DNA from: VAZQ01 sp963841705 | GTDB lineage: Bacteria > Pseudomonadota > Alphaproteobacteria > Rhizobiales > Xanthobacteraceae | NCBI GenBank assembly: GCA_963841705.1 | Contig: CAWJDY010000023.1 | Span: 124,001 to 188,000 of the forward strand | Direction: 5' to 3' | DNA length: 64,000 bases | Shown: piece by piece, positions 17,931 through 27,084 of the stretch | Layout: each line of letters begins with the position of its first letter | Numbering within the stretch: the stretch's first letter is position 1 | The notes under the pieces: generated by a model | Database searches by the model: none | What the model was told of the DNA's origin: nothing | Seen by the model: only the letters and a program-made list of their open reading frames with translations | Made by a program: the position numbers and the translations under genes

Positions 17931-19022
17931 ATGAAGATTATCGGGTTCGAGGAACACTACCGGCTTCCGGCTATACACGAAGCCGCTAAAAAGGCGAACG
18001 ATCCGTATCTGCAGGTGTTGGAGACATTAAAAAAAGCGGAACACTTTCCCGACGACTCGAAAAACGGGTTTCCGGCAGGCATCTATGATCTAGGCGAGGG
18101 GCGGATCGCTGCTATGGACGACGCCGGTATCGATGTGCAGATCCTCTCGCACTCTCCGCCGAGCGCAGAGCGCCTTGAGCCGTCGGTAGCAAGGGACCTA
18201 ACTAGACAGGCGAACGACACCCTGGCGGCTGCGGTCTCTAAGTACCCGGACCGGTTCCTCGGATTTGCCACACTACCGATGCTCGACCCCGCGGCTGCAG
18301 CCCGCGAGCTCGAGCGCACCGTGCGCGACCTACGCTTCGTGGGCGCACTGATAAATGGCCACGTCAACGGGCGTTACCTTGATGACAAGTTCTTCTGGCC
18401 GGTGTTTGAATGCGCCGAAGCGCTCGGCGTACCCATCTACATGCATATCCAAATTCCGCCCAAGTCGGTGGTCGACGCCTACTACGCCAGCTTCGCTCCC
18501 GAAGTATCTGCGTTTCTGTCAATAATGGGAGCCGGTTGGCACATCGACAATGGGGTACACTGCCTCCGCTTAATCCTGGGCGGGGTGTTCGATCGGTTTC
18601 CTGCGCTGCAGATCATTGTGGGCCATCACTTCGAAATATTGAGTTGGACGGCGTGGCGGGCGGACTACTCATTTCCGTTAAATAAGAATGGTGGGCTGAA
18701 ACGGACCATCAAGGAATACCTTCGGGAGAACTTCTACGGTGGAATCCTCGCTGGTGAGTACGTAGATCAGGAGCCTGGCGCCATGGATAAGAGCTGGAGT
18801 TTGTCGTACCAGGCCTATCTGGGCATGGCGAACACGATCGGTATCGACCGCGTCCTCTTCACCACGGACTATCCATACGGCAGCATGAAAGCCGCTCGGC
18901 AATTCTTTGATCATATGCCCATCAACGCGAATGATAAGGAGAAGATCGCGCACCTCAACGCGGAGCGCCTCCTCGGTCTCGGTCAGAATGAACGAAGACC
19001 AGCGCGTCGAGCGGCAGCTTAA
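17931..19022 (+). CDS. ACMSD/gamma-resorcylate-type amidohydrolase-fold decarboxylase
   Basis: A 363-residue TIM-barrel metalloenzyme of the amidohydrolase_2 group, which includes 2,6-dihydroxybenzoate and aminocarboxymuconate-semialdehyde decarboxylases. Likely metal ligands are E7 and H9 (GFEEHYRLP), H172 (YMHIQIP) and D313 (FTTDYPYG), with H232 in VGHHFEILSW as the acid/base residue. In the well-studied enzymes that last block is GHMGE; here it is GHHFE, so the substrate may differ. The start follows TAGGAG by 7 bases. The SRPBCC gene 66 bases downstream is probably in the same operon. A hydrolase activity is an alternative. Confidence 0.82.
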   Translation: MKIIGFEEHYRLPAIHEAAKKANDPYLQVLETLKKAEHFPDDSKNGFPAGIYDLGEGRIAAMDDAGIDVQILSHSPPSAERLEPSVARDLTRQANDTLAAAVSKYPDRFLGFATLPMLDPAAAARELERTVRDLRFVGALINGHVNGRYLDDKFFWPVFECAEALGVPIYMHIQIPPKSVVDAYYASFAPEVSAFLSIMGAGWHIDNGVHCLRLILGGVFDRFPALQIIVGHHFEILSWTAWRADYSFPLNKNGGLKRTIKEYLRENFYGGILAGEYVDQEPGAMDKSWSLSYQAYLGMANTIGIDRVLFTTDYPYGSMKAARQFFDHMPINANDKEKIAHLNAERLLGLGQNERRPARRAAA

Positions 19023-19088
19023 AGATGAACTGGTAGCGCCCAACGCGCCGCTACCGACCGACAGGAAATAGAGAGAGAGGAGCGGACC

Positions 19089-19505
19089 ATGGCAAAGGCA
19101 TCTTCGGGCGTGGACTTGGCTGTCGCAGCTGACAAAGTGTGGAAGCTTATTGGCGGCTTCGGCTCTCTCCCGGACTGGTTGCCCTACATCCCCAAATCGG
19201 AGCTGGCCGAAGGCGGCCGCACACGCCACCTCGCCACTCCCGACGGCAGCACGATCATCGAGCGCCTGATGGCCTTCGACGAGAAAGGCCGCAGCTATAC
19301 CTACCACATGGTTCAAGGGCCTTTCCCCGTGACAGATTACTACTCAACCTTGAAGGTCACTGAGACCAACGGCGGAAAGGGCTCACGGGTTGACTGGTCA
19401 GGGGAATTCAACCCCAACGGGGTGAGCGACCAAGAGGCGTCGCAGATCGTTCAGAAAATCTTCGAGGATGGCCTGAAGGCACTTGCGGCCAAGTTCCCAA
19501 AGTAG
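19089..19505 (+). CDS. SRPBCC (START-like) family protein
   Basis: A 138-residue protein of the polyketide cyclase/MxaD-like group, with a hydrophobic ligand pocket. Recognisable elements are SSGVDLAVAADKVWKLIGGFGSLPDW split over the first helix region, the central strands STIIERLMAFDE and YTYHMVQGPFPV, and the long C-terminal helix (IVQKIFEDGLKALAAKF). It has no signal peptide. GAGAGGAG precedes the ATG. Placement after the decarboxylase suggests it binds or processes that enzyme's substrate or product. Confidence 0.8.
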   Translation: MAKASSGVDLAVAADKVWKLIGGFGSLPDWLPYIPKSELAEGGRTRHLATPDGSTIIERLMAFDEKGRSYTYHMVQGPFPVTDYYSTLKVTETNGGKGSRVDWSGEFNPNGVSDQEASQIVQKIFEDGLKALAAKFPK

Positions 19506-19989
19506 CGTCGCTCGGACAGGCCGGGAGTTTCCGCTCAGTCATCCGTTGCGGTCGAACTTGGAAGCTCCATGCCGGAGTTGGGGTTCTTTTTGTTACATCG
19601 CATCCACAATAACTAAAGTCATAGTGCAACGTTCAACAAAATTGTTGACCCGGCCACGATCTTGGTAATTGCGGCGATAGGGCGTTCATAAAATCCTCCC
19701 TGCTGGCCGCGTTTTTGCCGGCACCTATAACAACCTTGGGCTATTTGCTGAAGGCAAGGGGAAGGCAGACGGAGGCGAGACAGGCCCTCGAACAAGGGCA
19801 GGTCATCTATCTTACGCACCACCAGCATTTGTGCGAGATCGCCAGAACAGTCTGTCCGTCCGTCCGAATTCACGAATCGTCTGCGGCAAACATGTCACAG
19901 AGCAAACTATTTCAGTCCGCCAAACCTCATGAAAGACACTCGCAGTACGACCGCCAGGGGATTGAATGAACGACACCCGTCGAGCGACT

Positions 19990-20085
19990 GCCCGGGCTCG
20001 CCGGCAAGTGGTTGAAGCAAATGTCGACGTGATCGTTACGAATGCCGCGTAGCCGATTGAGGCTGCCCGTAAGGCCAGCAGTATT
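19990..20085 (+). pseudogene. Fragment of an ABC-type substrate-binding protein
   Basis: Within the 19506-20280 gap, a short stretch encodes NVDVIVTNAA-stop-PIEAARKASS, with ERLPGLAG just upstream in another frame. This matches the conserved core of the PF04392-type binding proteins (xxVDVIVTxxxPAIxAARKAT). It contains a stop and at least one frameshift. A preceding stretch (19740-19800, LKARGRQTEARQALEQGQ) looks TPR-like but is too short to call. The rest of the gap shows nothing. Confidence 0.5.
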
Positions 20086-20280
20086 GCTGGTCGAAATGGC
20101 GGAGCGCCTTGTCATCGCGCGGCACATCATCTCGGATGACAAAGGAGCCCGCGGCTCGTTCTGATCGCGATTATTCGCTGCATCTTTGATGATCTGTCCT
20201 TTCTGAAAATTGTATTCGGCCTAAATTCGTGCGGCCCTTCCCACACACCGCGGTCCATCCCTCCGGAGGAGACATGAGCC

Positions 20281-21525
20281 ATGGTATCTCGACGTGAAAT
20301 TTTAGTAGCGGGTGCCGCAGGTGCGGTGATGAGCGCCTCGACGGCGCGCGCGGCCTCCTTCGGCAACCCGGACGAGCCGCCCCAAGGGGCGATCAACGGC
20401 AAGAACCCGGCGAGCAGCACCGATCCCGGCCCGCAGAGTCAGCCCCTCGCCAGCCAGTTTCCCTCTGCAGGAAGTCCGCCTGCGACCGACGTCGGCAACC
20501 TGCAAATGGACTGGGCATCCTTCAATAACGCACCGCGGCGCATCCAGAACGGCGGCTGGGCACGTCAGGTGACACAGGACACCTTCCCGATTTCAACCAC
20601 CATCGCCGGCGTCAACATGCGACTGACGGCGGGGGGCATACGCGAGTTGCACTGGCACCAGGCGGCCGAGTGGGCGTTCATGACCTACGGCAACTGCCGG
20701 GTCACCGTTTTGGATACAAAGGGCCGGCCCTATGTCGCGGACGTGAAAGAGGGGGACCTCTGGTATTTCCCGGCCGGCTACCCGCATTCGCTGCAAGGGC
20801 TCCGCCCTGACGGATGCGAATTCGTCATCTGCTTCGACGACGGTGCCGCAAGCGAGTTCAACACACTGTTGCTGACGGACTGGACGGCACATACGCCTCC
20901 CGCCGTCCTGGCCGAAAACTTCGGTGTACCGGAGGAGACGTTTGCGAAAATTCCGCTGCACAATCTCTGGATCTTTCAAGGCAAAGTGCCAGGGGATCTG
21001 TCTGCCGTCAGGCAGGCGATGACCGGAAACGCTGGCGCTCCGCCGAACCCGTTCACGTTCTCGCTCGGATCGTCGGCACCCGTCAGCCAGACAAAAAGCG
21101 GTACGGTGCAGATTGCCGACAGCACCAATTTCAAGGTTTCCACCACCATTGCCGCATCGCTTATCACGATGCAGCCGGGCGCGTTGCGGCAGATGCATTG
21201 GCATCCGAACGCGGACGAATGGCAATATTACATCAAGGGTAAAGCACGCATGGGCGTGTTCAATACCGGGCCCAACGTGCTCACAATGGATTTCAACCCT
21301 GGCGACATCGGCTACATCAAGCGCAACTATGGACATTATGTGCAGAACGTCGGCGACACGGAGCTGCAGTTTTTCACTGTGTTCAGGGCGCCGCAGTATG
21401 AAGAAATGTCCTTGTCCGATTGGCTCAGGCATTCGCCGCCGGAGATGGTGGCCGAGCACTTGAACGTGGACGAGGCGACAATCTCGAAGTGGCCGCTTAA
21501 CCGGCCGCTGATCCTGCCCGCGTGA
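20281..21525 (+). CDS. Oxalate-decarboxylase-family bicupin, Tat-exported (intact twin of the 10745 pseudogene)
   Basis: A 414-residue periplasmic bicupin; the Tat motif is SRREIL at residues 3-8. Predicted Mn ligands are H124, H126, E130, H169 in cupin 1 and H306, H308, E313, H352 in cupin 2. The lid residues 191-195 are SEFNT, with E192 as the expected proton donor. The two tryptophans implicated in electron transfer in OxdC (W125-type and W307-type, in HWH) are present. The gene and its ribosome site (GGAGGAG) are nearly identical to the two ends of the deleted copy at 10745. The match continues past the stop into fdhD-derived bases. Confidence 0.88.
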   Translation: MVSRREILVAGAAGAVMSASTARAASFGNPDEPPQGAINGKNPASSTDPGPQSQPLASQFPSAGSPPATDVGNLQMDWASFNNAPRRIQNGGWARQVTQDTFPISTTIAGVNMRLTAGGIRELHWHQAAEWAFMTYGNCRVTVLDTKGRPYVADVKEGDLWYFPAGYPHSLQGLRPDGCEFVICFDDGAASEFNTLLLTDWTAHTPPAVLAENFGVPEETFAKIPLHNLWIFQGKVPGDLSAVRQAMTGNAGAPPNPFTFSLGSSAPVSQTKSGTVQIADSTNFKVSTTIAASLITMQPGALRQMHWHPNADEWQYYIKGKARMGVFNTGPNVLTMDFNPGDIGYIKRNYGHYVQNVGDTELQFFTVFRAPQYEEMSLSDWLRHSPPEMVAEHLNVDEATISKWPLNRPLILPA

Positions 21526-21568
21526 TCGAACCCGGGGCGCTTGATGGCTTTTGCCGAGATCAACGTCA
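21526..21568 (+). pseudogene. Copied 5' end of fdhD
   Basis: The 40 or so bases after the bicupin stop match the bicupin-fdhD junction at 11255-11297 with one or two differences, including the fdhD start ATGGCTTTTGCCGAGATC. The match ends at GATCAACGT, after which unrelated sequence follows. It shows that the bicupin here and the deleted one come from a duplication of one locus that included the beginning of fdhD. Confidence 0.85.
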
Positions 21569-21725
21569 GAGTGGTGTTGCCACCCGTGGGCGGCTGGACG
21601 GTCGGCTGCGGAAGGTCCGTTGACGTTGCTGCAATACCGCTCAAACCGCGGCAATAACACCCAAGTCGCGTCCGGGCAGGTGAACTAGCTTCTTCTACAT
21701 CTGACACTCAACCATAGGCACCGCC

Positions 21726-22370
21726 GTGGAAAGGATACTTCCGTTTCTCTCTCGATTGTCGCGGCGGCGGTTTCTGGAAACCGCTGGGGTAGCGGCTTTG
21801 GCCATTGGTTTGCGGCCATCCTCAGCAGACGCCGCGGCAGAAGGCGCATCGATGCATAACGAGCATGTGGCGCTAACTGTCAATGGCCAGCGCCATGCTC
21901 TCGATCTCGATCCTCGCGTGACGTTGCTCGATGCGCTGCGCGAGCATCTCGGCCTGACCGGCTCGAAGAAGGGCTGCGACCAGGGGCAGTGCGGCGCCTG
22001 CACGGTGATCGTCAATGGACAGCGCATCAACAGCTGTCTGACGCTCGCCGTGATGCATGCGGGCGACGAGATCACGACCATCGAAGGTTTGGAAGAGGAC
22101 GGCGATCTTCACCCGATGCAGGCCGCGTTCGTGCGCCATGACGGATTGCAATGCGGCTATTGCACGCCCGGTCAGATTTGCTCGGCGGTTGCGGTGTTGG
22201 CCGAGCACAAGGCGGGCTGGCCAAGCTATGCGACGGCGGACGTCGCGACCGCGCCGGCTCTGACCCATGCGGAGATCGCGGAGCGTATGAGCGGCAATAT
22301 CTGCCGGTGCTCCGCTTATCCCAACATTGTTGCCGCCATCCATGAGGTGGCCGAGGGAGGCCGCTCATGA
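21726..22370 (+). CDS. paoA: Periplasmic aldehyde oxidoreductase, [2Fe-2S] subunit
   Basis: A 214-residue iron-sulfur subunit of the xanthine dehydrogenase family. The N-terminus LSRRRFLETAGVAAL is a Tat signal, as in E. coli PaoA, which carries the folded complex to the periplasm. The plant-type cluster lies in GCDQGQCGACTVIVNG and the second cluster in GLQCGYCTPGQ and SGNICRCSAYPNI. The start is a GTG at 21726 with a weak ribosome site; no later start would keep the signal. It overlaps paoB by 4 bases. Confidence 0.92.
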   Translation: MERILPFLSRLSRRRFLETAGVAALAIGLRPSSADAAAEGASMHNEHVALTVNGQRHALDLDPRVTLLDALREHLGLTGSKKGCDQGQCGACTVIVNGQRINSCLTLAVMHAGDEITTIEGLEEDGDLHPMQAAFVRHDGLQCGYCTPGQICSAVAVLAEHKAGWPSYATADVATAPALTHAEIAERMSGNICRCSAYPNIVAAIHEVAEGGRS

Positions 22371-23350
22371 AACCGTTTCGCTATGAACGAGCCAACGGCG
22401 TCGCATCCGCCTGCGCCTCAGCGGCCAAACCTGCAGCGAAGTTCATCGCCGGCGGCACCAACCTGCTCGATCTCATGAAGCTTCAGATCGAGACGCCGGC
22501 GCAGCTCGTCGATATCAACGCGCTACCGCTTGGCGGCATCGAAGAAACGCCGGAGGACGGCCTGCGCATCGGCGCGCTGGTGACGAACAGCGCGCTCGCC
22601 GCCGACATGGGCGTGCGGCGCCGATATCCGCTGCTGTCGCAGGCGATCCTGGCCGGTGCCTCCGGGCAGCTTCGGAACAAGGCGACCACCGGCGGTAATC
22701 TGCTTCAGCGCACGCGCTGCCCATACTTCTATGATACCACCAAGCCCTGCAACAAACGCGCGCCGGGCTCCGGCTGCGCGGCGCTCCGCGGCTTCAACCG
22801 CATGAACGCGGTGCTGGGCGTGAGCGACAACTGCATCGCCGCGCATCCGTCCGACATGGCCGTCGCCATGACTGCGCTCGATGCGCGCGTCGAGACCATC
22901 GCGGCGGACGGCGCGACCCGCACCATCCCGGTGGACGCGCTCTATCGCGCGCCCGGCGATACGCCGAATATCGAAACGGTGCTCGCGCCGGGCGAGCTGA
23001 TCCGATCGGTGCTGCTGCCGCCGCCGCCCCCGGGCCGGCAGATCTATCGCAAAGTGCGCGACCGCGCGTCGTATGCGTTTGCCTTGGTTTCAGTCGCCGC
23101 CATCGTCGCGCACGACAACAACCATGTGCAAGCCGCGCGTGTCGCCTTCGGCGGCCTCTCCTACAAGCCGTGGCGATCCACGGACGCTGAAGCAGTTCTC
23201 GCTGGCGCCCCGCTCGCGCGCGTGTCCTACGACGCCGCCGGCAGCGCCGCGCTGAAGAACGCTCATGGCTACGGCCGTAATGACTTCAAGATCCCGCTCG
23301 CGCGGCGCACGTTGCGCGCCACCTTGGCCGAAGCGACCGGAACCATCTGA
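22367..23350 (+). CDS. paoB: Periplasmic aldehyde oxidoreductase, FAD subunit
   Basis: A 327-residue FAD-binding subunit that takes electrons from the iron-sulfur subunit. FAD contacts are in FIAGGTNLLDLMK and ATTGGNLLQRTRCPYF. It has the extra cysteine-rich insert between residues about 120 and 150 (CPYFYD, PCNKRAPGSGC, DNCIAAHPSD) that binds a [4Fe-4S] cluster in PaoB, which marks it as PaoB rather than a plain CoxM-type subunit. No own signal peptide; it would be exported with PaoA. Confidence 0.92.
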   Translation: MKPFRYERANGVASACASAAKPAAKFIAGGTNLLDLMKLQIETPAQLVDINALPLGGIEETPEDGLRIGALVTNSALAADMGVRRRYPLLSQAILAGASGQLRNKATTGGNLLQRTRCPYFYDTTKPCNKRAPGSGCAALRGFNRMNAVLGVSDNCIAAHPSDMAVAMTALDARVETIAADGATRTIPVDALYRAPGDTPNIETVLAPGELIRSVLLPPPPPGRQIYRKVRDRASYAFALVSVAAIVAHDNNHVQAARVAFGGLSYKPWRSTDAEAVLAGAPLARVSYDAAGSAALKNAHGYGRNDFKIPLARRTLRATLAEATGTI

Positions 23351-23362
23351 GGAAAAGCGACC

Positions 23363-25480
23363 ATGGCTGAAAGCAAACTCGCCGCTCCGGTCGGGCTTCC
23401 TCTCGATCGCGTCGATGGCCGCCTCAAGGTGACGGGCAAGGCGCCTTATGCCTACGAATACGCCGCGCAGGACGCCGTCCTCTACGGCGTCATCGTTACC
23501 GCGTCGATCGCCAAAGGCCGCGTCGCCGCGGTGGATGTGCACGACGCCCAGAGCGCGCCGGGAGTGCGGCTGGTGCTCACCAAAGACAATGCGCCTGCGC
23601 AGCACCCGTTCGGCCCGGTCGATCTGCCTGACCGCTTCGCGCGCGCGATGCCGGCACTCAATAACGACGACGTGCCGTACTTCGGTTTTCCCGTAGCCTT
23701 CGTCGTCGCCGATACGTTCGAGCAGGCCACCGCGGCGGCCGCGATGGTGCGCGTCGACTATGCCGCCGTGCGCGGCACTTATGATCTGCACGCGGCTGGT
23801 CCCACCGCCATCAACCACAGCCCGATCGACGGCGGTGAGCCGGCCGACAGCGCCATTGGCGATTTCGACAGCGCCTTCGCCGCCGCCCCGGTGAAGATCG
23901 ACGCGACCTATACCACGCCCTATCAGAATCAGTCGCCGATGGAGCCCCACGCTACGATGGCGGTGTGGGAGGGCCCGAAGCTCACCGTGCACACGGCGGC
24001 GCAGTTGACGACGAGCCCGCAGGAAGGCCTCGCCCGCACCCTCAACATGCACAAGGAGGATGTGCGCATCATCACTCGCTATGTCGGGGGCGGCTTCGGC
24101 AACAAGTTGCCATACTACTTCGAGGCGACGCTCGCCGCGATCGGTGCCCGCGTGCTGAAGCGGCCGGTGAAGGTGGCAATGACGCGCCCGCAGGTCTTCC
24201 ATATGACCACCCATCGCTCCGCGTCGGAGCAGCACCTGCGCCTCGGCGCGAACCCCGACGGCCGGCTGACCGCCTACGGCCAGGACGCGCTGGTGCAAAC
24301 CGCGAGCTTCGATGACTACGTCGAGCCGGTGATGCTGGCGGCGCGCCAGCTTTATGCCGCGCCCAACCGGCTTACGCGTCATCGTTTGGCCAAGCTCGAC
24401 TTGCCGCGCTCGGATTCGATGCGCGCGCCAGGCGATGCGATAGGCAGCCTGGCGCTCGAATGTGCGATGGACGAGCTGGCGGAACGGCTCAATCTTGATC
24501 CTGTGGAGCTGCGCCTGCGCAACGACACGCAGACCGACCCGGAACACAACCTGCCTTTCTCGTCGCGCCATCTCGGCGAATGTTTGCGCGAAGGCGCGGC
24601 CCGCTTCGGCTGGAGCAAGCGCGTCGCCAAGCCCGCGAGCGTGACCGATGGCCGCTGGCTCATCGGTCTCGGAGTGGCGTCGGCGATCCGCGGTGACTTG
24701 CTGCGCAACGCCACCGCGCGTGCGCGCCTGCAGCCCGATGGTCGGCTCGTGGTCGAGTTGGCGATGACCGACATCGGCACCGGTACTTACACCATCCTCA
24801 CCCAGATCGCCGCCGAGGCAATGGAGCTGCCAGTCGAGCGCGTTACCGTCCTGATGGGCGATACGAATTATCCGCCGACCGATGGCTCAGGCGGCTCGTG
24901 GGGGGCGGCCACCTCGGGCGCGGCCGTTCTCGCCGCGTGCCGAAAGCTCAAGGCCGGGCTCGCCTCCGGCATGACGGAGGCGGAAGGCTCGGTCACGCCT
25001 GCCGAGCTTAGCAAGCGCTATTCGCATGCCAGCTTCGGCGCGCACTTCGTCGAAGCGGCGGTGCATCGTGATACCGGCGAGGTGCGCGTCCGGCGCATGC
25101 TCGGCGTATTCGCGACCGGCCGTGTCCTCAATGCGAAAACCGCGCGCTCGCAGATGCTCGGCGGCATGACGTGGGGCATCGGCTCGGCGCTGATGGAGGA
25201 GAACATCGTCGATCAGCGCTACGGATCATTCGTCAACCAGGATCTGGCAAGCTATCACGTCGCGGTCAACGCCGACGTCGGCGAGATGGATGTCGTGTTT
25301 CTGCACGAGGCCGACCCACACGGCAGCCCGCTCGGCAGCAAGGGCTTGGGCGAGCTCGGCATCTGCGGCGCGGGCGCCGCGGTCATCAATGCCATCCATA
25401 ACGCCACCGGCGCTCGCATCCGCGACATCCCCGCCACCTCCGACAAGCTGCTGGCAACGCTCGAAGCGCTGGACGCTTAG
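23363..25480 (+). CDS. paoC: Periplasmic aldehyde oxidoreductase, molybdopterin subunit
   Basis: A 705-residue catalytic subunit that oxidises aldehydes to carboxylic acids, slightly shorter than E. coli PaoC. GRLKVTGKAPYAYE opens the N-terminal domain. Moco-binding blocks include GGGFGNK and GSGGSWGAATSGAAV. The catalytic glutamate is in LGSKGLGELGICGAG near the C-terminus. GAGGAAAAGC precedes the ATG, 12 bases after paoB. A PaoD-type maturation factor is not found nearby. The natural aldehyde is unknown; detoxification is the role described in E. coli. Confidence 0.92.
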   Translation: MAESKLAAPVGLPLDRVDGRLKVTGKAPYAYEYAAQDAVLYGVIVTASIAKGRVAAVDVHDAQSAPGVRLVLTKDNAPAQHPFGPVDLPDRFARAMPALNNDDVPYFGFPVAFVVADTFEQATAAAAMVRVDYAAVRGTYDLHAAGPTAINHSPIDGGEPADSAIGDFDSAFAAAPVKIDATYTTPYQNQSPMEPHATMAVWEGPKLTVHTAAQLTTSPQEGLARTLNMHKEDVRIITRYVGGGFGNKLPYYFEATLAAIGARVLKRPVKVAMTRPQVFHMTTHRSASEQHLRLGANPDGRLTAYGQDALVQTASFDDYVEPVMLAARQLYAAPNRLTRHRLAKLDLPRSDSMRAPGDAIGSLALECAMDELAERLNLDPVELRLRNDTQTDPEHNLPFSSRHLGECLREGAARFGWSKRVAKPASVTDGRWLIGLGVASAIRGDLLRNATARARLQPDGRLVVELAMTDIGTGTYTILTQIAAEAMELPVERVTVLMGDTNYPPTDGSGGSWGAATSGAAVLAACRKLKAGLASGMTEAEGSVTPAELSKRYSHASFGAHFVEAAVHRDTGEVRVRRMLGVFATGRVLNAKTARSQMLGGMTWGIGSALMEENIVDQRYGSFVNQDLASYHVAVNADVGEMDVVFLHEADPHGSPLGSKGLGELGICGAGAAVINAIHNATGARIRDIPATSDKLLATLEALDA

Positions 25481-25513
25481 CTGACTGGTTTGGAATCATG
25501 GGCCGTCAGGGCC

Positions 25514-25562
25514 GGGACGGGAACCACGCTGCGCTTGCGCAGCGGGGTTCCCGTTGTCCCGG
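25514..25562 (+). terminator. Large hairpin after paoC
   Basis: GGGACGGGAACC (25514-25525) pairs with GGTTCCCGTTGTCCC (25545-25559), and the inner GCTGCGC/GCGCAGC also pairs. The stem starts about 34 bases after the paoC stop and could end the pao transcript. There is no clear T run. Confidence 0.5.
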
Positions 25563-25602
25563 AATATTCTCGAAGGACGGCCACAAGCGAGGGGTGGTGC
25601 TT

Positions 25603-26343
25603 TCAGATTGGCTCCCCCTTGACGTAGACGTACTCGCCGCCGAGCTTATCGACCAGACGATAATCGAGGGCTTGCAGCGCATCGATGATATCGCTGGCTG
25701 CCTCGGCCGGAAGCGTGGTGATGATGGCCGGTGCGAATCTTTTGATCGTAGCGGTCGCACCTTTGATTGCCGTTGCCTCGCGGCCGTTCACGTCGAAAAA
25801 TATCACGTCGCAGCGCGACAGGTTGAGGTTGTCGATGGTCGGCGTCATGCCATCACAGGAGTGGTCGCACGCAAACCTGCCGCCGACCGCAGGCGGCTGT
25901 TCGCGGCTCTGGACCAGCACGCAGCTGTCAAATGCCGTGACGTGCCTGAGCAACGTCTGGATCTCGGCGGGCGTTAGTTTATCGGTCAAGGCAATCTTCG
26001 GCGCGGTTCTCAGTTCGGTGGAGCCCAGCCGGCGTCCAATCCGTCCCCCGGCTGACATGGATCCTATCCCGGTGGGCGACGGAACTGACGCGCCGCGCCC
26101 TCCTCCGGTACAAGTGCCCAATGTGATTCCGGCGGCGCCACCGTCATCGAACAGCAAGGTCAAGGTCGAGCTCGACGTTCCCGCACTTGATTTGGCGACA
26201 GCCAAATCGGCATTTACGAGCGGAGACGACATGCTCAGCGGCAAAGGGGTGGGCATGATGCCCATCCCGCCGTCGACTTGTACAAAGGCGGAGCCGCAGC
26301 CCAGGACAACTACCGTCATCGCGACCACTAACGAGCGCTCCAT
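25603..26343 (-). CDS. Secreted hypothetical protein with FkbM-like C-terminal segment
   Basis: A 246-residue protein. The N-terminus MERSLVVAMTVVVLGCGSAF is a signal peptide, possibly of lipoprotein type at C16. A Ser/Thr/Gly-rich middle (about 25-120) has low complexity. The last 70 residues (CDVIFFDVNGREATAIKGA, then FAPAIITTLPAE) resemble the end of an FkbM-type methyltransferase, where IDVEGAE-like and RxxPxI elements occur. The SAM-binding part is missing, so methyltransferase activity is not expected. GAGGAG lies 8 bases before the ATG. It may be a fusion of a secreted repeat protein and a gene fragment. Confidence 0.6.
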   Translation of the reverse strand: MERSLVVAMTVVVLGCGSAFVQVDGGMGIMPTPLPLSMSSPLVNADLAVAKSSAGTSSSTLTLLFDDGGAAGITLGTCTGGGRGASVPSPTGIGSMSAGGRIGRRLGSTELRTAPKIALTDKLTPAEIQTLLRHVTAFDSCVLVQSREQPPAVGGRFACDHSCDGMTPTIDNLNLSRCDVIFFDVNGREATAIKGATATIKRFAPAIITTLPAEAASDIIDALQALDYRLVDKLGGEYVYVKGEPI

Positions 26344-26575
26344 CGCAGGCTTCTCCTCATCTTTGCAGTTCGTGCTGCGCTGCGGGAAACTACGTCGGTA
26401 ATGAAAGCTAATTACCCACGCGGACGGGACTTGGGATGGATTGCGGCGATTTAACTGCTGTTGCGACAATTGCAGCACGCCGACGAAAGTTGCGAAGTGT
26501 GTTTGACGTTATCTGCCCACTCTAGAATGTCGTTGCCGGCTTTCTATGCAAGCGATTTCATGCTAAACGCAAAAT

Positions 26576-26944
26576 ATGAAGCGTTCCAAATCGGCTAAAC
26601 AGAAGAGGCGAGGACGGCCAGCAACCGGCGTGACACCTATGATTGGCCTGCGTCTACCTGAAGATGTCACGATGCGGCTGGACCAATGGGCGGAAAAAAA
26701 CAAGGTAACACGTTCCGAAGCCATCAGGACCTTGATCGAGCTGGCACTTGCGGGCTCGCCGTCCGGCCAGCGAAGCTTGAAGGCCAGATCGAAGGCTCAC
26801 GACTTGGCCAGCACGCAACTGGACAAGTTGCTGGACCCATCCGCACCCGATGAGGAGCGGCAACAACGAAAACGGCGACTGCTGAAAGGACCGAAGGAGT
26901 TCCAAGAAATTCGTGCCGCTGTCCGCTCGAAAGCCAAAACCTAA
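26576..26944 (+). CDS. Ribbon-helix-helix (CopG-like) protein
   Basis: A 122-residue basic protein. Residues 20-60 fit a ribbon-helix-helix fold: strand PMIGLRLPEDV, then helices TMRLDQWAEKN and TRSEAIRTLIELALAG. Such proteins bind DNA as dimers. The N-terminus (KRSKSAKQKRRGRPATG) and C-terminal third are highly charged. No toxin gene is adjacent; the next gene is amn, so it looks like a free-standing regulator rather than an antitoxin. No ribosome site is visible before the ATG. Confidence 0.7.
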   Translation: MKRSKSAKQKRRGRPATGVTPMIGLRLPEDVTMRLDQWAEKNKVTRSEAIRTLIELALAGSPSGQRSLKARSKAHDLASTQLDKLLDPSAPDEERQQRKRRLLKGPKEFQEIRAAVRSKAKT

Positions 26945-27084
26945 AGGGCGGGCCATGGCTTGTGCCGGCCCCCGATGACGATTCGGGCGCCCGGTCAGCT
27001 ACAGCGCGTTTCGGTGAAGATCGATTCCATAAAACCAATCAGACCGGGCGGATCGAGCTTAACCCACAGAAAAAGAGACCGAGC

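Noticed and set aside
23090..24571. A 493-codon open frame on the minus strand
   Set aside because: Antisense to paoB/paoC; composition rich in Arg, His and Gly with no recognisable family.
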